NCBI GenBank assembly: GCA_002455955.1
Contig: DKLZ01000048.1
Coordinates: 1-20,114, forward strand
Length of the DNA stretch: 20,114 nucleotides
Reading direction: 5' to 3'
Origin: Dehalococcoidia bacterium UBA6627
GTDB taxonomy: Bacteria > Chloroflexota > Dehalococcoidia > UBA2979
Below the pieces are notes generated by a model, which ran no database searches, had not been told where the DNA came from, and saw only the letters and a list, made by a program, of their open reading frames with translations. Below are positions 6,923 through 15,560 of the stretch, in pieces. The stretch's first letter is position 1; the number at the start of each line of letters is the position of its first letter. Both the position numbers and the translations under genes were made by a program.

Positions 6923-7651
6923 TCACCTGGTGTTGGATGTAGCTTGTTTAGGTTTCGGTCGCGTGATCGATGGAGGGCGCAGATATAGAGCGCTCGCCAG
7001 TGCTGGATCATCGTAGTTATTTCGCTTTCGCGCGAGTTCCAAGATGGTCACTGCTCGTACATGATCCATCGGCGCGGCGATTACATCATCTGTCCGATTA
7101 GATTGTGCGAGGGTATTTGTCAGCAGCTCAGGAATTTCACCGCACCACATAGCGTCTTGAGGTGCGTTCATCACACATTCATCGAGTGACGTTATCGATG
7201 GTGGCACAAGCTCTATCAGGAGGTCACTGTCTTGAGAAAAAGTGTAGGCTGCCCAAGCTATGCCAACACGTCCGGCATTGTGTATAGCGACCACCGTACT
7301 CTTTTCCGGACTATTTATAAGATAAGGGGCAGCATCGGCTTCAAGGCGAGGGATTGTAGCGAGTGGTACATCCAGCGCCAGTGCTATCCCTTGGACAGTT
7401 GCGATGCCAGCGCGCAGGCTTCCATAGCTACCAGGTCCTATACAGATGGCGAGAGCACTGAGGGCGTGACGATCTGTGTTCGACGTGCTGAGTAGCAAGT
7501 CGATCTGGGCGAGCAATTCCTTTGAGATAGTTGTCTCGACATTCCAGCTGGTCTCAGCAAGGAGCCCGTTCTCATTTCCGAGAGCGACGGAGGCTGTTGG
7601 TGAAGCCGTGTCTATTGCCATTACGAGTTGACCGTTGCCTTGAGTGGTCAT
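6923..7651 (-). CDS. tsaB: tRNA t6A biosynthesis protein TsaB
   Basis: 242 residues from ATG 7651, which overlaps the tsaE stop as ATGA; an upstream extension of 48 residues would lie inside tsaE and is not likely used. TsaB is the pseudo-enzyme partner of TsaD in making N6-threonylcarbamoyladenosine at A37 of ANN-decoding tRNAs. The N-terminus MAIDTASPTASVAL and the GPGSYGSLRAGIATVQGIA stretch (72-90) identify the family. The usual GPGSFTGLR reads GPGSYGSLR here, a mild divergence. The C-terminal region is weakly conserved as usual. tsaE lies immediately upstream; tsaD and rimI, often adjacent, are not in the window. Confidence 0.92.
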   Translation of the reverse strand: MTTQGNGQLVMAIDTASPTASVALGNENGLLAETSWNVETTISKELLAQIDLLLSTSNTDRHALSALAICIGPGSYGSLRAGIATVQGIALALDVPLATIPRLEADAAPYLINSPEKSTVVAIHNAGRVGIAWAAYTFSQDSDLLIELVPPSITSLDECVMNAPQDAMWCGEIPELLTNTLAQSNRTDDVIAAPMDHVRAVTILELARKRNNYDDPALASALYLRPPSITRPKPKQATSNTR

Positions 7652-8130
7652 GTCTCTAATCCAGTTAGTAGCTGCTCGTATCGCGCTCCGGATGCGACAC
7701 AAGTAAGTCGACGTCTCTCTTGATGATCGTAGTCCGGTTCGATCATGATCAGGAGATGCTCGCTCGGTAATTCGTCGAAGGCACGTTCGGGCCACTCCAC
7801 AACGAGGACAGCGTCCTCGGTCTGCTCGCCAAGGTGTAGATCTGCGACCTCAAACGGATCGCTCAGTCGGTATAGGTCGGCATGGTAGAGGGCAATACTG
7901 CCATCGGCGGTTGTGTGTTTCGCAACGAGAATAAATGTGGGACTTGTTACGTTGGAATCGAGTCCGAGTCCCAGACCGATACCTTGTGTGAGTGCAGTTT
8001 TGCCAGCACCCAGCGGTCCTTGCAGTAATACCACGTCACCGAGGTGCAGCGACTGAGCCAGTTTTTCCCCAAAAGCACGAGTTTTTTCCACGTTCTCTGT
8101 TTCTAAACTGACTCGCTTCATGGTGCTCAC
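7648..8130 (-). CDS. tsaE: tRNA t6A biosynthesis ATPase TsaE
   Basis: 160 residues. TsaE is the P-loop ATPase that works with TsaB and TsaD in t6A formation. Walker A GPLGAGKT is at 38-45. SPTF (63-66), the HADLYRL motif (83-89) and VVEWPERA (110-117) match the family. The GTG at 8130 overlaps the thiL stop as GTGA; an internal ATG three codons later is an alternative. It overlaps tsaB at its end (ATGA), so thiL, tsaE and tsaB are translationally coupled. Confidence 0.95.
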   Translation of the reverse strand: MSTMKRVSLETENVEKTRAFGEKLAQSLHLGDVVLLQGPLGAGKTALTQGIGLGLGLDSNVTSPTFILVAKHTTADGSIALYHADLYRLSDPFEVADLHLGEQTEDAVLVVEWPERAFDELPSEHLLIMIEPDYDHQERRRLTCVASGARYEQLLTGLET

Positions 8131-9146
8131 GATTTACCCTCATTGTCTCCCTGCAGGAGTTGATCCCATCCGCGATAAGGCGGTTGGTAATGAGAGCCGG
8201 TTTGATCGAGCACGACGGTCTCTCCTGGATGATCCTTCACGACGTGTCCAATCACGGTCACCTCGTCTGCCAGTGAATCGAGAGCAGGTTCTGAGCCGAT
8301 CAAGGCCAGCTCAAAATCCTCGCCACCTCCCAAGGCTAACTCGAGTGCTATCCCTTTTCCGATTAGTGCGACCGCTTCCGAATGGATGGGAAGTGATTCA
8401 CAATTGATTTCGATACCGACCGCCGAAGCTTTCGCAACGTGGTCAAGATCTTGAAGTAGTCCGTCGGAGATATCGATCGCAGACCGAATACCAGATCTGA
8501 TTGCCCGTTGTCCGAGTTCGAATCGAGCTCTTGGTCGCCGATGTGCTGCAATTAACGCCTGCCCCTTTGTAGTTTCACTTTGTCCACGCTCGATTAACAT
8601 GAGACCAGAGGCCGAAGCCCCGGGGTGACCCGAGACGGCAACCAGGTCACCGACACGAGCGGATTCACGGCGTAACGCAAGGAGCTCTGTGCCATCGAAT
8701 TGAGCATCTCCATACGCAGCGATCGTGAATGTCGTTGTTTCACCTCGTACGATATCGCCGCCAGCGATTCGTACGTTATGGGATCGACATGCCTCAGCTG
8801 CGCCATCGATGAATAGGTCCAGATCGGTCGTTGTTGTAGATGGTCCCAAGCACGTTGCAACTAGAAGATACTTAGGTTCAGCACCCATCGCCGCCAGATC
8901 TGAAACGTTCGCAACAACGGTTCGCCAACCTATATCTGCATAGTCCATTGTGTTGGTTCGCCAATGCGTGCCTGCGGTGAGCGTATCGATCGTTGCGACG
9001 GCCGCGCCGGTGTTTGTTTCCCAGATCGCGGCGTCGTCACCAGAAGGGACGATGATGCTCGTAGCAGCTGCATCACCGAGTCGCTCGATGATTCTCTCGA
9101 TCAATGCAAACTCGCCGGATTCAGGAGTCGTGGGAATTTCTGCCAT
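8127..9146 (-). CDS. thiL: Thiamine-monophosphate kinase
   Basis: 339 residues, normal for the family. ThiL phosphorylates thiamine monophosphate to the active cofactor thiamine diphosphate using ATP. Motifs: GDDAA at 36-40, DTL (54-56), SDLAAMGA at 82-89, GGD at 129-131, DISDGLLQD at 225-233 and GGGEDFEL at 273-280, which together carry the metal-binding aspartates of the AIR-synthase-like fold. ATG 9146 has only a weak ribosome-binding site. It lies 74 nt after gyrA on the same strand, with no other thiamine gene in the window. Confidence 0.95.
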   Translation of the reverse strand: MAEIPTTPESGEFALIERIIERLGDAAATSIIVPSGDDAAIWETNTGAAVATIDTLTAGTHWRTNTMDYADIGWRTVVANVSDLAAMGAEPKYLLVATCLGPSTTTTDLDLFIDGAAEACRSHNVRIAGGDIVRGETTTFTIAAYGDAQFDGTELLALRRESARVGDLVAVSGHPGASASGLMLIERGQSETTKGQALIAAHRRPRARFELGQRAIRSGIRSAIDISDGLLQDLDHVAKASAVGIEINCESLPIHSEAVALIGKGIALELALGGGEDFELALIGSEPALDSLADEVTVIGHVVKDHPGETVVLDQTGSHYQPPYRGWDQLLQGDNEGKS

Positions 9147-9220
9147 AAAACGATTCTAGGGATCAGAGCCCGATAGTCCGAACGTCAATATGTTAGGTGA
9201 TGAGTCTAACTGCTTTCGCG

Positions 9221-11698
9221 CTACTTCTTCTTGTCTCCATCAGTGGGGTCGCCACTCCCGGCGCCAAGGTTAATTCGGGCCAGTGATGCTACGCGATCCT
9301 CCTCATCCAGATTCACTACTCGTACACCACGAGTCGATCGTCCTTGCTGACTGATCGTCTGAAGTGGTGTACGCATTACGACGCCGTTAGTGGAGATGAG
9401 CATCAATTCTTCGTCTTCGGTGACAATTGCTGCGACGGCGATCGGACCGGTTTGTTCGCTCACGCGGAAAGTGAGCATCCCTTGCCCCCCTCGTCCCTTG
9501 CGTGAGTATTCCGCTATAGGTGTGCGCTTGCCCATACCAAGTTCGGTCACCACGAGTAGATCATCTCCATCGCAATCGGCGACAAGAGCGATCAGTTCTG
9601 CATCTTCACGCAGCCTGATGCCGCGGACGCCACCAGAAGATCGGGAAGCAACGCGCAATGATCCAACATTGAACCTCATCGCTTTTCCATCACTAGAGAC
9701 GAGAATTACATCATCGGATTCACTTGCGGCGAGCGCCGAGTGAAATACATCACCAGGTTTGAGGTTCATCGCGATTAAGCCGGCTCGTCTCACCGATTCA
9801 AATTGAGCGAGAGGTGTTCGTTTCACCTCTCCTCTCTCGGTGGCGAGCACGAGAGAGTCGCGACTAAAGTCGTCGACGGTGACGACTGCGGTCACTTGAT
9901 CTTCTGTTGTCATCTCGATCAGGTTCACCACTGGTAGTCCGCGAGCCTGACGCGATGCTTCGGGTACCTCGTAACCTTTAAGTGAAAAGACCTTCCCATT
10001 TTTCGTGAACATTAGTAATGATTCATGGGTATCGCACACGATCAGGTGCCGAACGGCATCTTCCTCGCGTGTCGTCATTCCCGTCTTACCACGGCCCCCG
10101 CGAGCTTGAACTCGGTAGGTCTCTAGCGGCACGCGCTTCATATAACCTCGGTTGGAGATTGTGACAGCGATTTGCTGATGCGGAACCAGATCTTCTTCGG
10201 AGAAGTCCTCTACTGCAGCTTCAAATACCTGCGTACGTCTAGCGTCACCGAACTGCTCTTTTAACTGCTCGCAGTCGGCTTTGATGACCGTGTCGATTTT
10301 TTCGGGGCTGGCGAGTAATTCTTCGAGCTCTGCGATTAAGGTCATTAACTCTTCGAATTCCGTTTGAATCTTTTCACTTTCAAGTTGTGCAAGACGTCGC
10401 AATTGCATGTCGAGGACGGCTTGTGCCTGCTGCTCGCTGAGTTCAAATGGCTTTTCTTGTAGTTGTGTTTTCGCCGAATCAGCCGACTCGGCCTGTCGAA
10501 TCGTAGCGATCACGTCGTCGAGCACATCGAGTGCCTTGAGTAGACCTTGAAGGATGTGTGCGCGTTCCTGCGCCTTTTCGAGATCAAACTCTGCGCGACG
10601 CCGAATCACTTTACGTCGATGGTCGATGAATGCCTTGAGCGCCTCTTTCAGTGTGAGGGTTTTTGGCTGCTCATCTTCAAGTGCAAGCATGTTGACGGCG
10701 AACGTCGATTGCAGGGCTGTGTGCTTGTAGAGGAGATTCCGCACCGTTTGATAAGAAGCGCCTCGTGATAATTCGATCACCATGCGCATGCCGTGACGAT
10801 CAGATTCGTCTCGGAGATCCGAGATGCCTTCGATCCTCTTTGAACGGACCAGACCTGCTATGCGTTCGAGTAAATTGGCCTTGTTCACTTGGTACGGTAA
10901 TTCGGTGACAATGACCTGTAGGCGTCCTTGTGCTGATTCTTCCTGTTCTAGCTTTGCCCGCATCGTCACGCGACCTCGACCCGTAGAGTAGGCCTGACGG
11001 ATTTCAGCCCGATTGAAGATCATTCCGGCGGTCGGAAAATCCGGTCCTTTCACAATCTCCATCAGGTCGTCGAGTGTTGCATCCGGTTTGTCGATGATGA
11101 GTTGGATTGCACCCGCGATCTCATTCAGGTTGTGTGGTGGGATATTTGTTGCCATCCCGACTGCTATACCGCTACCACCGTTCAGCAACAGGTTCGGTAG
11201 TCGCGCAGGTAGAACGATCGGTTCGTTAAGTGAGTCGTCAAAGTTCGATTGAAAGTCGACCGTGTTTCGGTCGATATCTACAAGTAACTCACTCGCGATT
11301 GGGTTGAGTCGCGCCTCCGTGTAACGCATCTGTGCTGGTGGATCGCCGTCGATCGATCCGAAGTTGCCCTGTCCGGTTATCAGCGGGTAACGCATCGTGA
11401 AGTCCTGAGCGAGACGGACGAGTGCGTCGTATATTGCTGAATCACCGTGAGGGTGATACTTACCCATTACTTCGCCGGTGACACGAGCGGTCTTTTTGAA
11501 GGCCGAACCAGGCCCTAAACCGAGCTCAAGCATTCCGAACAGAATTCGTCGCTGTACGGGCTTCAGACCGTCGCGGACGTCAGGTAGTGCACGCGAGACG
11601 ATGACCGACATCGCGTAGTCGAGATACGAGACACGCATCTCGTCTTCGATACGGACGAGTTTGTCAGCGTTCGCAGTTTCCGGTGGGTTTTGAACCAT
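9221..11698 (-). CDS. gyrA: DNA gyrase subunit A
   Basis: 825 residues from ATG 11698, chosen for the GGAG five bases upstream; a start nine codons earlier at 11725 is possible but lacks one. GyrA cuts and rejoins DNA in the GyrA2GyrB2 gyrase that introduces negative supercoils. The catalytic Tyr126 lies in AQMRYTEARL. The quinolone-determining region reads HPHGDSAIYD (82-91), with Ser87 and Asp91 matching E. coli Ser83 and Asp87, the quinolone-sensitive residues. The coiled-coil tower lies at ~355-480 and the beta-pinwheel C-terminal domain from ~500 on. The GyrA box (531-537) reads QARGGRG rather than QRRGGKG. The chain ends in a lysine-rich GDKKK. gyrB is not in the window. Confidence 0.97.
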   Translation of the reverse strand: MVQNPPETANADKLVRIEDEMRVSYLDYAMSVIVSRALPDVRDGLKPVQRRILFGMLELGLGPGSAFKKTARVTGEVMGKYHPHGDSAIYDALVRLAQDFTMRYPLITGQGNFGSIDGDPPAQMRYTEARLNPIASELLVDIDRNTVDFQSNFDDSLNEPIVLPARLPNLLLNGGSGIAVGMATNIPPHNLNEIAGAIQLIIDKPDATLDDLMEIVKGPDFPTAGMIFNRAEIRQAYSTGRGRVTMRAKLEQEESAQGRLQVIVTELPYQVNKANLLERIAGLVRSKRIEGISDLRDESDRHGMRMVIELSRGASYQTVRNLLYKHTALQSTFAVNMLALEDEQPKTLTLKEALKAFIDHRRKVIRRRAEFDLEKAQERAHILQGLLKALDVLDDVIATIRQAESADSAKTQLQEKPFELSEQQAQAVLDMQLRRLAQLESEKIQTEFEELMTLIAELEELLASPEKIDTVIKADCEQLKEQFGDARRTQVFEAAVEDFSEEDLVPHQQIAVTISNRGYMKRVPLETYRVQARGGRGKTGMTTREEDAVRHLIVCDTHESLLMFTKNGKVFSLKGYEVPEASRQARGLPVVNLIEMTTEDQVTAVVTVDDFSRDSLVLATERGEVKRTPLAQFESVRRAGLIAMNLKPGDVFHSALAASESDDVILVSSDGKAMRFNVGSLRVASRSSGGVRGIRLREDAELIALVADCDGDDLLVVTELGMGKRTPIAEYSRKGRGGQGMLTFRVSEQTGPIAVAAIVTEDEELMLISTNGVVMRTPLQTISQQGRSTRGVRVVNLDEEDRVASLARINLGAGSGDPTDGDKKK

Positions 11699-11790
11699 GC
11701 GTTCTCCGTCGGTTGGCGACCGCAAACAGCAATCGTTCCCGGTTTCGGATCAGACATGGGGAGTACCATCTAGTTTACCAGTGTGACCCG

Positions 11791-11898
11791 CTATAGATCG
11801 CTTTTGAGAAGAAGGTCTTTTACCTCTTCGTATCGGGTCATTCTGCGGGGAGAACCGCTATCTGTGATGCCCCCTACAACACGGTCGATGGTGCTCAT
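11791..11898 (-). CDS. Possible 35-residue small protein
   Basis: An ATG at 11898 opens a 35-codon frame ending TAG at 11791. The product starts MSTIDRVVGGITDSG and ends in a charged, probably helical RYEEVKDLLLKSDL. It starts 12 nt after the stop of the cyclotransferase-like gene and ends 92 nt before gyrA on the same strand, so it fills an otherwise empty gap in a tight gene run. There is no clear Shine-Dalgarno. The amphipathic C-terminus looks protein-like, but a frame this short can arise by chance. Confidence 0.4.
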   Translation of the reverse strand: MSTIDRVVGGITDSGSPRRMTRYEEVKDLLLKSDL

Positions 11899-11910
11899 CG
11901 AGTAGTTCAA

Positions 11911-12411
11911 TTAGTGAGCGCTAGCTCCCTCGTAGCCGTTAGTGTCGATTGCTTCGAGTTCACGAATATAGTTCGCAGGTAGTCCGATTGCCCGTGCTCC
12001 ACGCAAGATAGTCTCGAGGTAGGCGGGTGACGGTAAGTGAGTATGGCTGTCTGGATTGACGACCTGATAGGAACGGCACCTCACACGGTCGTCAGCTGGA
12101 GTTTTAACGTCGACCAGAAGCCTCTCGTATGCCGGAGGGTTTCGGAATACTCCTTCTTGGCGGTCTAGCGGATCAGAATGTTCTTCATCGATGATCCAAA
12201 GTGCACCCCAAACTACCTCTTGTGGCATCGGTCTGATATCGGCAACGCCACCATGCCAGGTGTTGGTGCTTTCAATACTGAACGCGAGTTGATAGTTCGC
12301 AAGCTGCGCGATCCCAACAAAACCCGCTGATGGGCAGTGGATATGAAGTCGCTCCTCGTCAAGATTTGACCCGTAGGCGAAGTATAGGAACGGTGAACTC
12401 CTATTGGTCAC
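11911..12411 (-). CDS. Gamma-glutamylcyclotransferase-like protein
   Basis: 166 residues from GTG 12411, which overlaps the upstream stop as GTGA; an ATG-free frame extends upstream to 12432 but would overlap the neighbour by 25 nt. The GGCT fold turns gamma-glutamyl amino acids into 5-oxoproline plus the free amino acid. Key features are the substrate loop FAYGSNL (11-17), WHGGVADI (~52-59) and the acid/base Glu86 in DRQEGV, matching the pattern of animal GGCT. Tyr residues in the PPAYERL segment are also typical. The adjacent coupled gene is a C26-type gamma-glutamyl hydrolase, which supports a gamma-glutamyl role. Exact substrate unknown; it could be glutathione-derived peptides or gamma-glutamyl amines. 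Confidence 0.82.
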   Translation of the reverse strand: MTNRSSPFLYFAYGSNLDEERLHIHCPSAGFVGIAQLANYQLAFSIESTNTWHGGVADIRPMPQEVVWGALWIIDEEHSDPLDRQEGVFRNPPAYERLLVDVKTPADDRVRCRSYQVVNPDSHTHLPSPAYLETILRGARAIGLPANYIRELEAIDTNGYEGASAH

Positions 12412-13148
12412 GATCGTGTTCCCGCAGCACAAGCAGCGACGAACGCCTCAAAAATATCGGGAGAGGAATTCCTCAGTGACTCGTTCTCCAACATTTCCGG
12501 ACGTTCTGGGTGCCACTGGATACTTAGTGCCCAACTCAGTCTTGGATCTTCAAGTGCCTCGACTACGTCCTGTTCAGCAGTTCCGGTAGGTAGGAGCCCA
12601 GGTGCAATCGTAGATGTGAGCACCGCTTGATGGTGGCGTGAATTGACTCGGATAGAGCTGGACTTTGTTATCTGTGCCAGGAGCGAACCAGGAGCTACTG
12701 CAACGTCATGCCAGCCTGAAGCAATCGATTTACCGTCCGCTCCGCGACGTGCTCGATGAGGTTCACGTTCTTCGAGATGTTGTAGCAGTGTGCCACCTCT
12801 CGAAGTGTTGAATATTTGATGGCCACGACAGATCGCGAGGATTGGTAGATTTTTTTCGCGTGCGGCTGCAAGGAGCGATTCTTCGAAGGCATCTCGCTCC
12901 GAGTTCACTTCACTGACACGGTCCGATTGAGGCTCTCCATAACGTTGTGGATCGATATCGACACCGGCTGTGACCATCAATCCTTCGCATGAGGATAGAA
13001 GCCTTAAACCTGCGTCTCCCATTTGAAGGTCGGCGGTAACAGGAACTGCGCCAAAACGCTCGATTGCGACGGCATAGTCCTCCCAACGTTCTCCAACGAC
13101 TTCCTCGGCCCGCGTGATTAAGACGCGGGGTGGTCTGTTATCGATCAT
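12408..13148 (-). CDS. Class I amidotransferase-like gamma-glutamyl hydrolase (peptidase C26, PuuD-like)
   Basis: 246 residues from ATG 13148; a TTG just before it could add one. The family hydrolyses gamma-glutamyl bonds, for example gamma-glutamyl-GABA in putrescine breakdown. The nucleophile elbow AICRGHQ carries Cys107, and HPE at 213-215 supplies His213 and Glu215, completing the triad. GVDIDPQRYGE (~62-72) and NSRHHQAV (169-176) are typical of the PuuD/C26 group. The stop overlaps the cyclotransferase start as GTGA. The alcohol dehydrogenase lies 58 nt upstream on the same strand. No puuA, puuB or puuC homologue is seen, so a complete putrescine pathway is not supported here. Confidence 0.88.
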   Translation of the reverse strand: MIDNRPPRVLITRAEEVVGERWEDYAVAIERFGAVPVTADLQMGDAGLRLLSSCEGLMVTAGVDIDPQRYGEPQSDRVSEVNSERDAFEESLLAAAREKNLPILAICRGHQIFNTSRGGTLLQHLEEREPHRARRGADGKSIASGWHDVAVAPGSLLAQITKSSSIRVNSRHHQAVLTSTIAPGLLPTGTAEQDVVEALEDPRLSWALSIQWHPERPEMLENESLRNSSPDIFEAFVAACAAGTRS

Positions 13149-13205
13149 CAACTAATCGTGGCCTTTTTTCATGCAGGCATTGCCCTGTTGAGGTATGCCT
13201 TCTAT

Positions 13206-14276
13206 TTACGGCTGGTCGTAAATGATGATTGATCGTCCCTCAATCTCACCGGCCCTCAATGCTCTCACTCCTTCGTTAATCTGATCGAGGTTGTCGTACC
13301 GAGTGGATACGAGCTTGTCTAAGGGTAGTTTGCCCTCTCGATACCATTCAATGTACTGAGGCATCGTGATGGCTGGCCGTTCCGAGCCACCCATCGACCC
13401 GATGATCGATCGTTCTCCGAATGGGAACATTCGAGGTGGCAGGGCGACTTCACCATGAGTGATTCCTACCGAGACGGCGGTACCACCGCGTCGCACACCA
13501 AGGATTCCAGCTTTGACACTCTCGATTGTTTGCTGAAATGCCGCATCGACACCGATTGCATCGAATGCGAAGTCAACGCCACCATCAGTGAGTTCCTTGA
13601 TGGTCTCGGGTGCGTCTACGTCAGCTCCATTTACCGTGTGTGTCGCTCCCAGTTCTTTCGCATACCCTAGTTTTCCTTCCTGCAGGTCGACTGCAATGAT
13701 CGGGTCTGCTCCGGCGATCTTCGCACCAGCGAGAATGTTCGAACCGACACCACCTACTCCAAAAATGGCCACCGATTGGCCCGGCTGGACATTCGCGGTG
13801 TGCAAAGCGGCTCCAGCACCGGTGATAACAGCGCAACCAATGATCGCTGTAACGTCCGTCGGCACGTCATTTGGTAGCGGTACGACCATTTGTTCATTCA
13901 GCAGCGCGTGTTCTGCCCAGGTATAGGCAGTGTTCGCTGTGTACTCGTTGCCTTGCCATCGATATGTCGTTTTATTTGCCTCGGTCATACCCTCTGGAAG
14001 GTCTCTTGGAACGAACTGGATCATCACACGGTCGCCTTCACGGACGTGTGACACCTTCGCTCCCGCTTTGAGGACCACACCTGTGCCTTCATGCCCGATC
14101 AACATTGGTCTTGCCATGTCGGGATTGTTCATCTGGTGCAGTTGAGAATGACAGAGGCCAGTCGCGAATAGCTTGACCAGTACTTGTTCCTCGTTCGGAT
14201 CGTCGAGCTCGATTTCGTCAACTAACAGCGGTTCTCCAAAAACTGCATTGATCGCTGCTCGTGTCTTCGTCGTCAT
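13206..14276 (-). CDS. Zinc-type alcohol dehydrogenase, MDR superfamily
   Basis: 356 residues. Medium-chain dehydrogenases oxidise alcohols or reduce aldehydes with NAD(P). Catalytic zinc ligands are present: Cys42 (GLCHSQLH), His62 and Glu63 (GHEGTGV) and Cys148 (IIGCAVITGAG). The cofactor motif GVGGVG spans 173-178, and Asp197 at the end of the second strand (IIAVDL) favours NAD. The loop that normally binds a structural zinc through four cysteines (here ~85-118) contains none and instead reads VPRDLPEGMTEANKTTYRW, so structural zinc is absent. The overall pattern resembles the class III/NDMA-dependent group, but the substrate is unknown. AGGGGG lies about 9 nt before the ATG. It heads the minus-strand run. 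Confidence 0.88.
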   Translation of the reverse strand: MTTKTRAAINAVFGEPLLVDEIELDDPNEEQVLVKLFATGLCHSQLHQMNNPDMARPMLIGHEGTGVVLKAGAKVSHVREGDRVMIQFVPRDLPEGMTEANKTTYRWQGNEYTANTAYTWAEHALLNEQMVVPLPNDVPTDVTAIIGCAVITGAGAALHTANVQPGQSVAIFGVGGVGSNILAGAKIAGADPIIAVDLQEGKLGYAKELGATHTVNGADVDAPETIKELTDGGVDFAFDAIGVDAAFQQTIESVKAGILGVRRGGTAVSVGITHGEVALPPRMFPFGERSIIGSMGGSERPAITMPQYIEWYREGKLPLDKLVSTRYDNLDQINEGVRALRAGEIEGRSIIIYDQP

Positions 14277-14561
14277 CTTATTGCCCCCTAGGCCCAGAGT
14301 CAGTTTCGCTCACGTAGCTTAGTCGTATATCAGAAGCGTTGCTACACCTCCACTTGAGGTGACGACGGTTTTGTTCACCACAGTGCCAAACGCAATGCAC
14401 CAGTGATTCGAGATCGTTGTCGGCGGTAATGTGGTGAAGGAACCGAGAGCGTTAATATGCACTCTTCGCGCGGCCTCTGAAGCGTCTGCGGTACACCACA
14501 CAGAGGTCTTGTGGCGGCATGACCATAGGTGACCCGACCGATAAAGGTCAGAGAGACACCA

Positions 14562-15335
14562 ATGAAGGACCCAAAACTCGGCAATGACGTCCCGAAACTC
14601 TACACAGAGCTTGCTTCGTGGTTTCATCTCCTCACCGCACCGGCAGAGTATGCGGAAGACACTCGATTCTACGGTGACGTCCTCCAGAGTAAGTGCAACG
14701 GACCACTGCGAAGCCTGCTGGAACTCGGTTCAGGAGGTGGGAATGTCGCCTCACATATGAAGCAGCGCTTCACGCTCACGCTCGTCGACTTATCGCCTGA
14801 GATGATCGAACTGAGCAAGACCATCAACCCAGAAGTGGAGCACATCATCGGCGATATGCGCTCGGTTCGCTTGCAGCGTGTTTTCGACGCTGTGCTGATT
14901 CACGATGCTATTAGCTATATCACTACGGAGTCAGACCTTCGACGAACGCTAGACACGGCGTTCGTGCACCTGCGTGCGGGTGGTGCTGCGGTCTTCGCGC
15001 CCGATCACACTCGCGAGAACTTTCGTTCTACCACCGGCTGTGGCGGGCACGATGGCGAACGGCGCGCGATGCGGTATATGGAGTGGCTCTGGGATCCGGA
15101 CCCTGACGACACTACCTATACCCACGATTTTGCGTATTTGCTTCGTGACAGCGATGGTTCGGTACATGTAGAGCATGATCGGCATGTCATGGGATTGTTC
15201 GGGAGCGACGTTTGGCTGCGTATTCTGACAGAGGTTGGCTTTGACGCGGAGGTACTGCCGTTCGATCACAGTAAAGCGCCATCCGGATCCGATGCGGCAT
15301 TTGTCGCCATCAAGCGCATTCAGGTAGGAGATTAG
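14562..15335 (+). CDS. SAM-dependent class I methyltransferase
   Basis: 257 residues from ATG 14562, with AGAGAG just upstream; an earlier TTG/GTG-type start at 14529 would add eleven residues of poor character. The Rossmann-like fold is marked by motif I LLELGSGGGNVASH (~52-65), LTLVDLSPEM (acidic residue for the SAM ribose, ~74-83) and GDMRSVRL (~97-104), then FDAVLIHDAISYI. The C-terminal half contains a WLWDPDPDDTTYTHDFAYLL segment followed by further beta strands. Substrate unknown. It is divergent from the alcohol dehydrogenase across ~285 bp, and tRNA-Pro converges on it. Confidence 0.85.
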   Translation: MKDPKLGNDVPKLYTELASWFHLLTAPAEYAEDTRFYGDVLQSKCNGPLRSLLELGSGGGNVASHMKQRFTLTLVDLSPEMIELSKTINPEVEHIIGDMRSVRLQRVFDAVLIHDAISYITTESDLRRTLDTAFVHLRAGGAAVFAPDHTRENFRSTTGCGGHDGERRAMRYMEWLWDPDPDDTTYTHDFAYLLRDSDGSVHVEHDRHVMGLFGSDVWLRILTEVGFDAEVLPFDHSKAPSGSDAAFVAIKRIQVGD

Positions 15336-15379
15336 GTGCACGAGATATCTTCAGAAACTCAAAATAAAAGCGGGAGGTA

Positions 15380-15456
15380 TGGTCGGGGTGCCCAGATTTG
15401 AACTGGGGACCTCTTCGTCCCGAACGAAGCGCTCTGCCAAGCTGAGCTACACCCCG
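15380..15456 (-). tRNA. tRNA-Pro (CGG anticodon)
   Basis: On the minus strand the acceptor CGGGGTG (15456-15450) pairs with CACCCCG (15390-15384), then discriminator A and encoded CCA (15382-15380). The anticodon arm CTTCG-TTCGGGA-CGAAG gives anticodon CGG, reading CCG. The D arm (GCTC...GAGC) and T arm (CCCAG-TTCAAAT-CTGGG) are intact. Length 77 nt with CCA. Confidence 0.95.
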
Positions 15457-15560
15457 GAGGAGACGCGCGGTGCGTCCAGCGCCGCAGCGTAGCATCGAGG
15501 TGCAACGTCGACTACCGATAATCCGCTTATTTTCTTCGCGACCCCACCGTAAGCCTGCCG

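Noticed and set aside
9147..9220. Short hairpin GTTAG/CTAAC between thiL and gyrA
   Set aside because: Only five base pairs with no T-run; not enough to call a terminator.
11563..11769. Minus-strand frame beginning upstream of gyrA and running into it
   Set aside because: It lies in another frame of gyrA and becomes Ser/Arg/Thr-rich; the gyrA start at 11698 has a clear ribosome-binding site.
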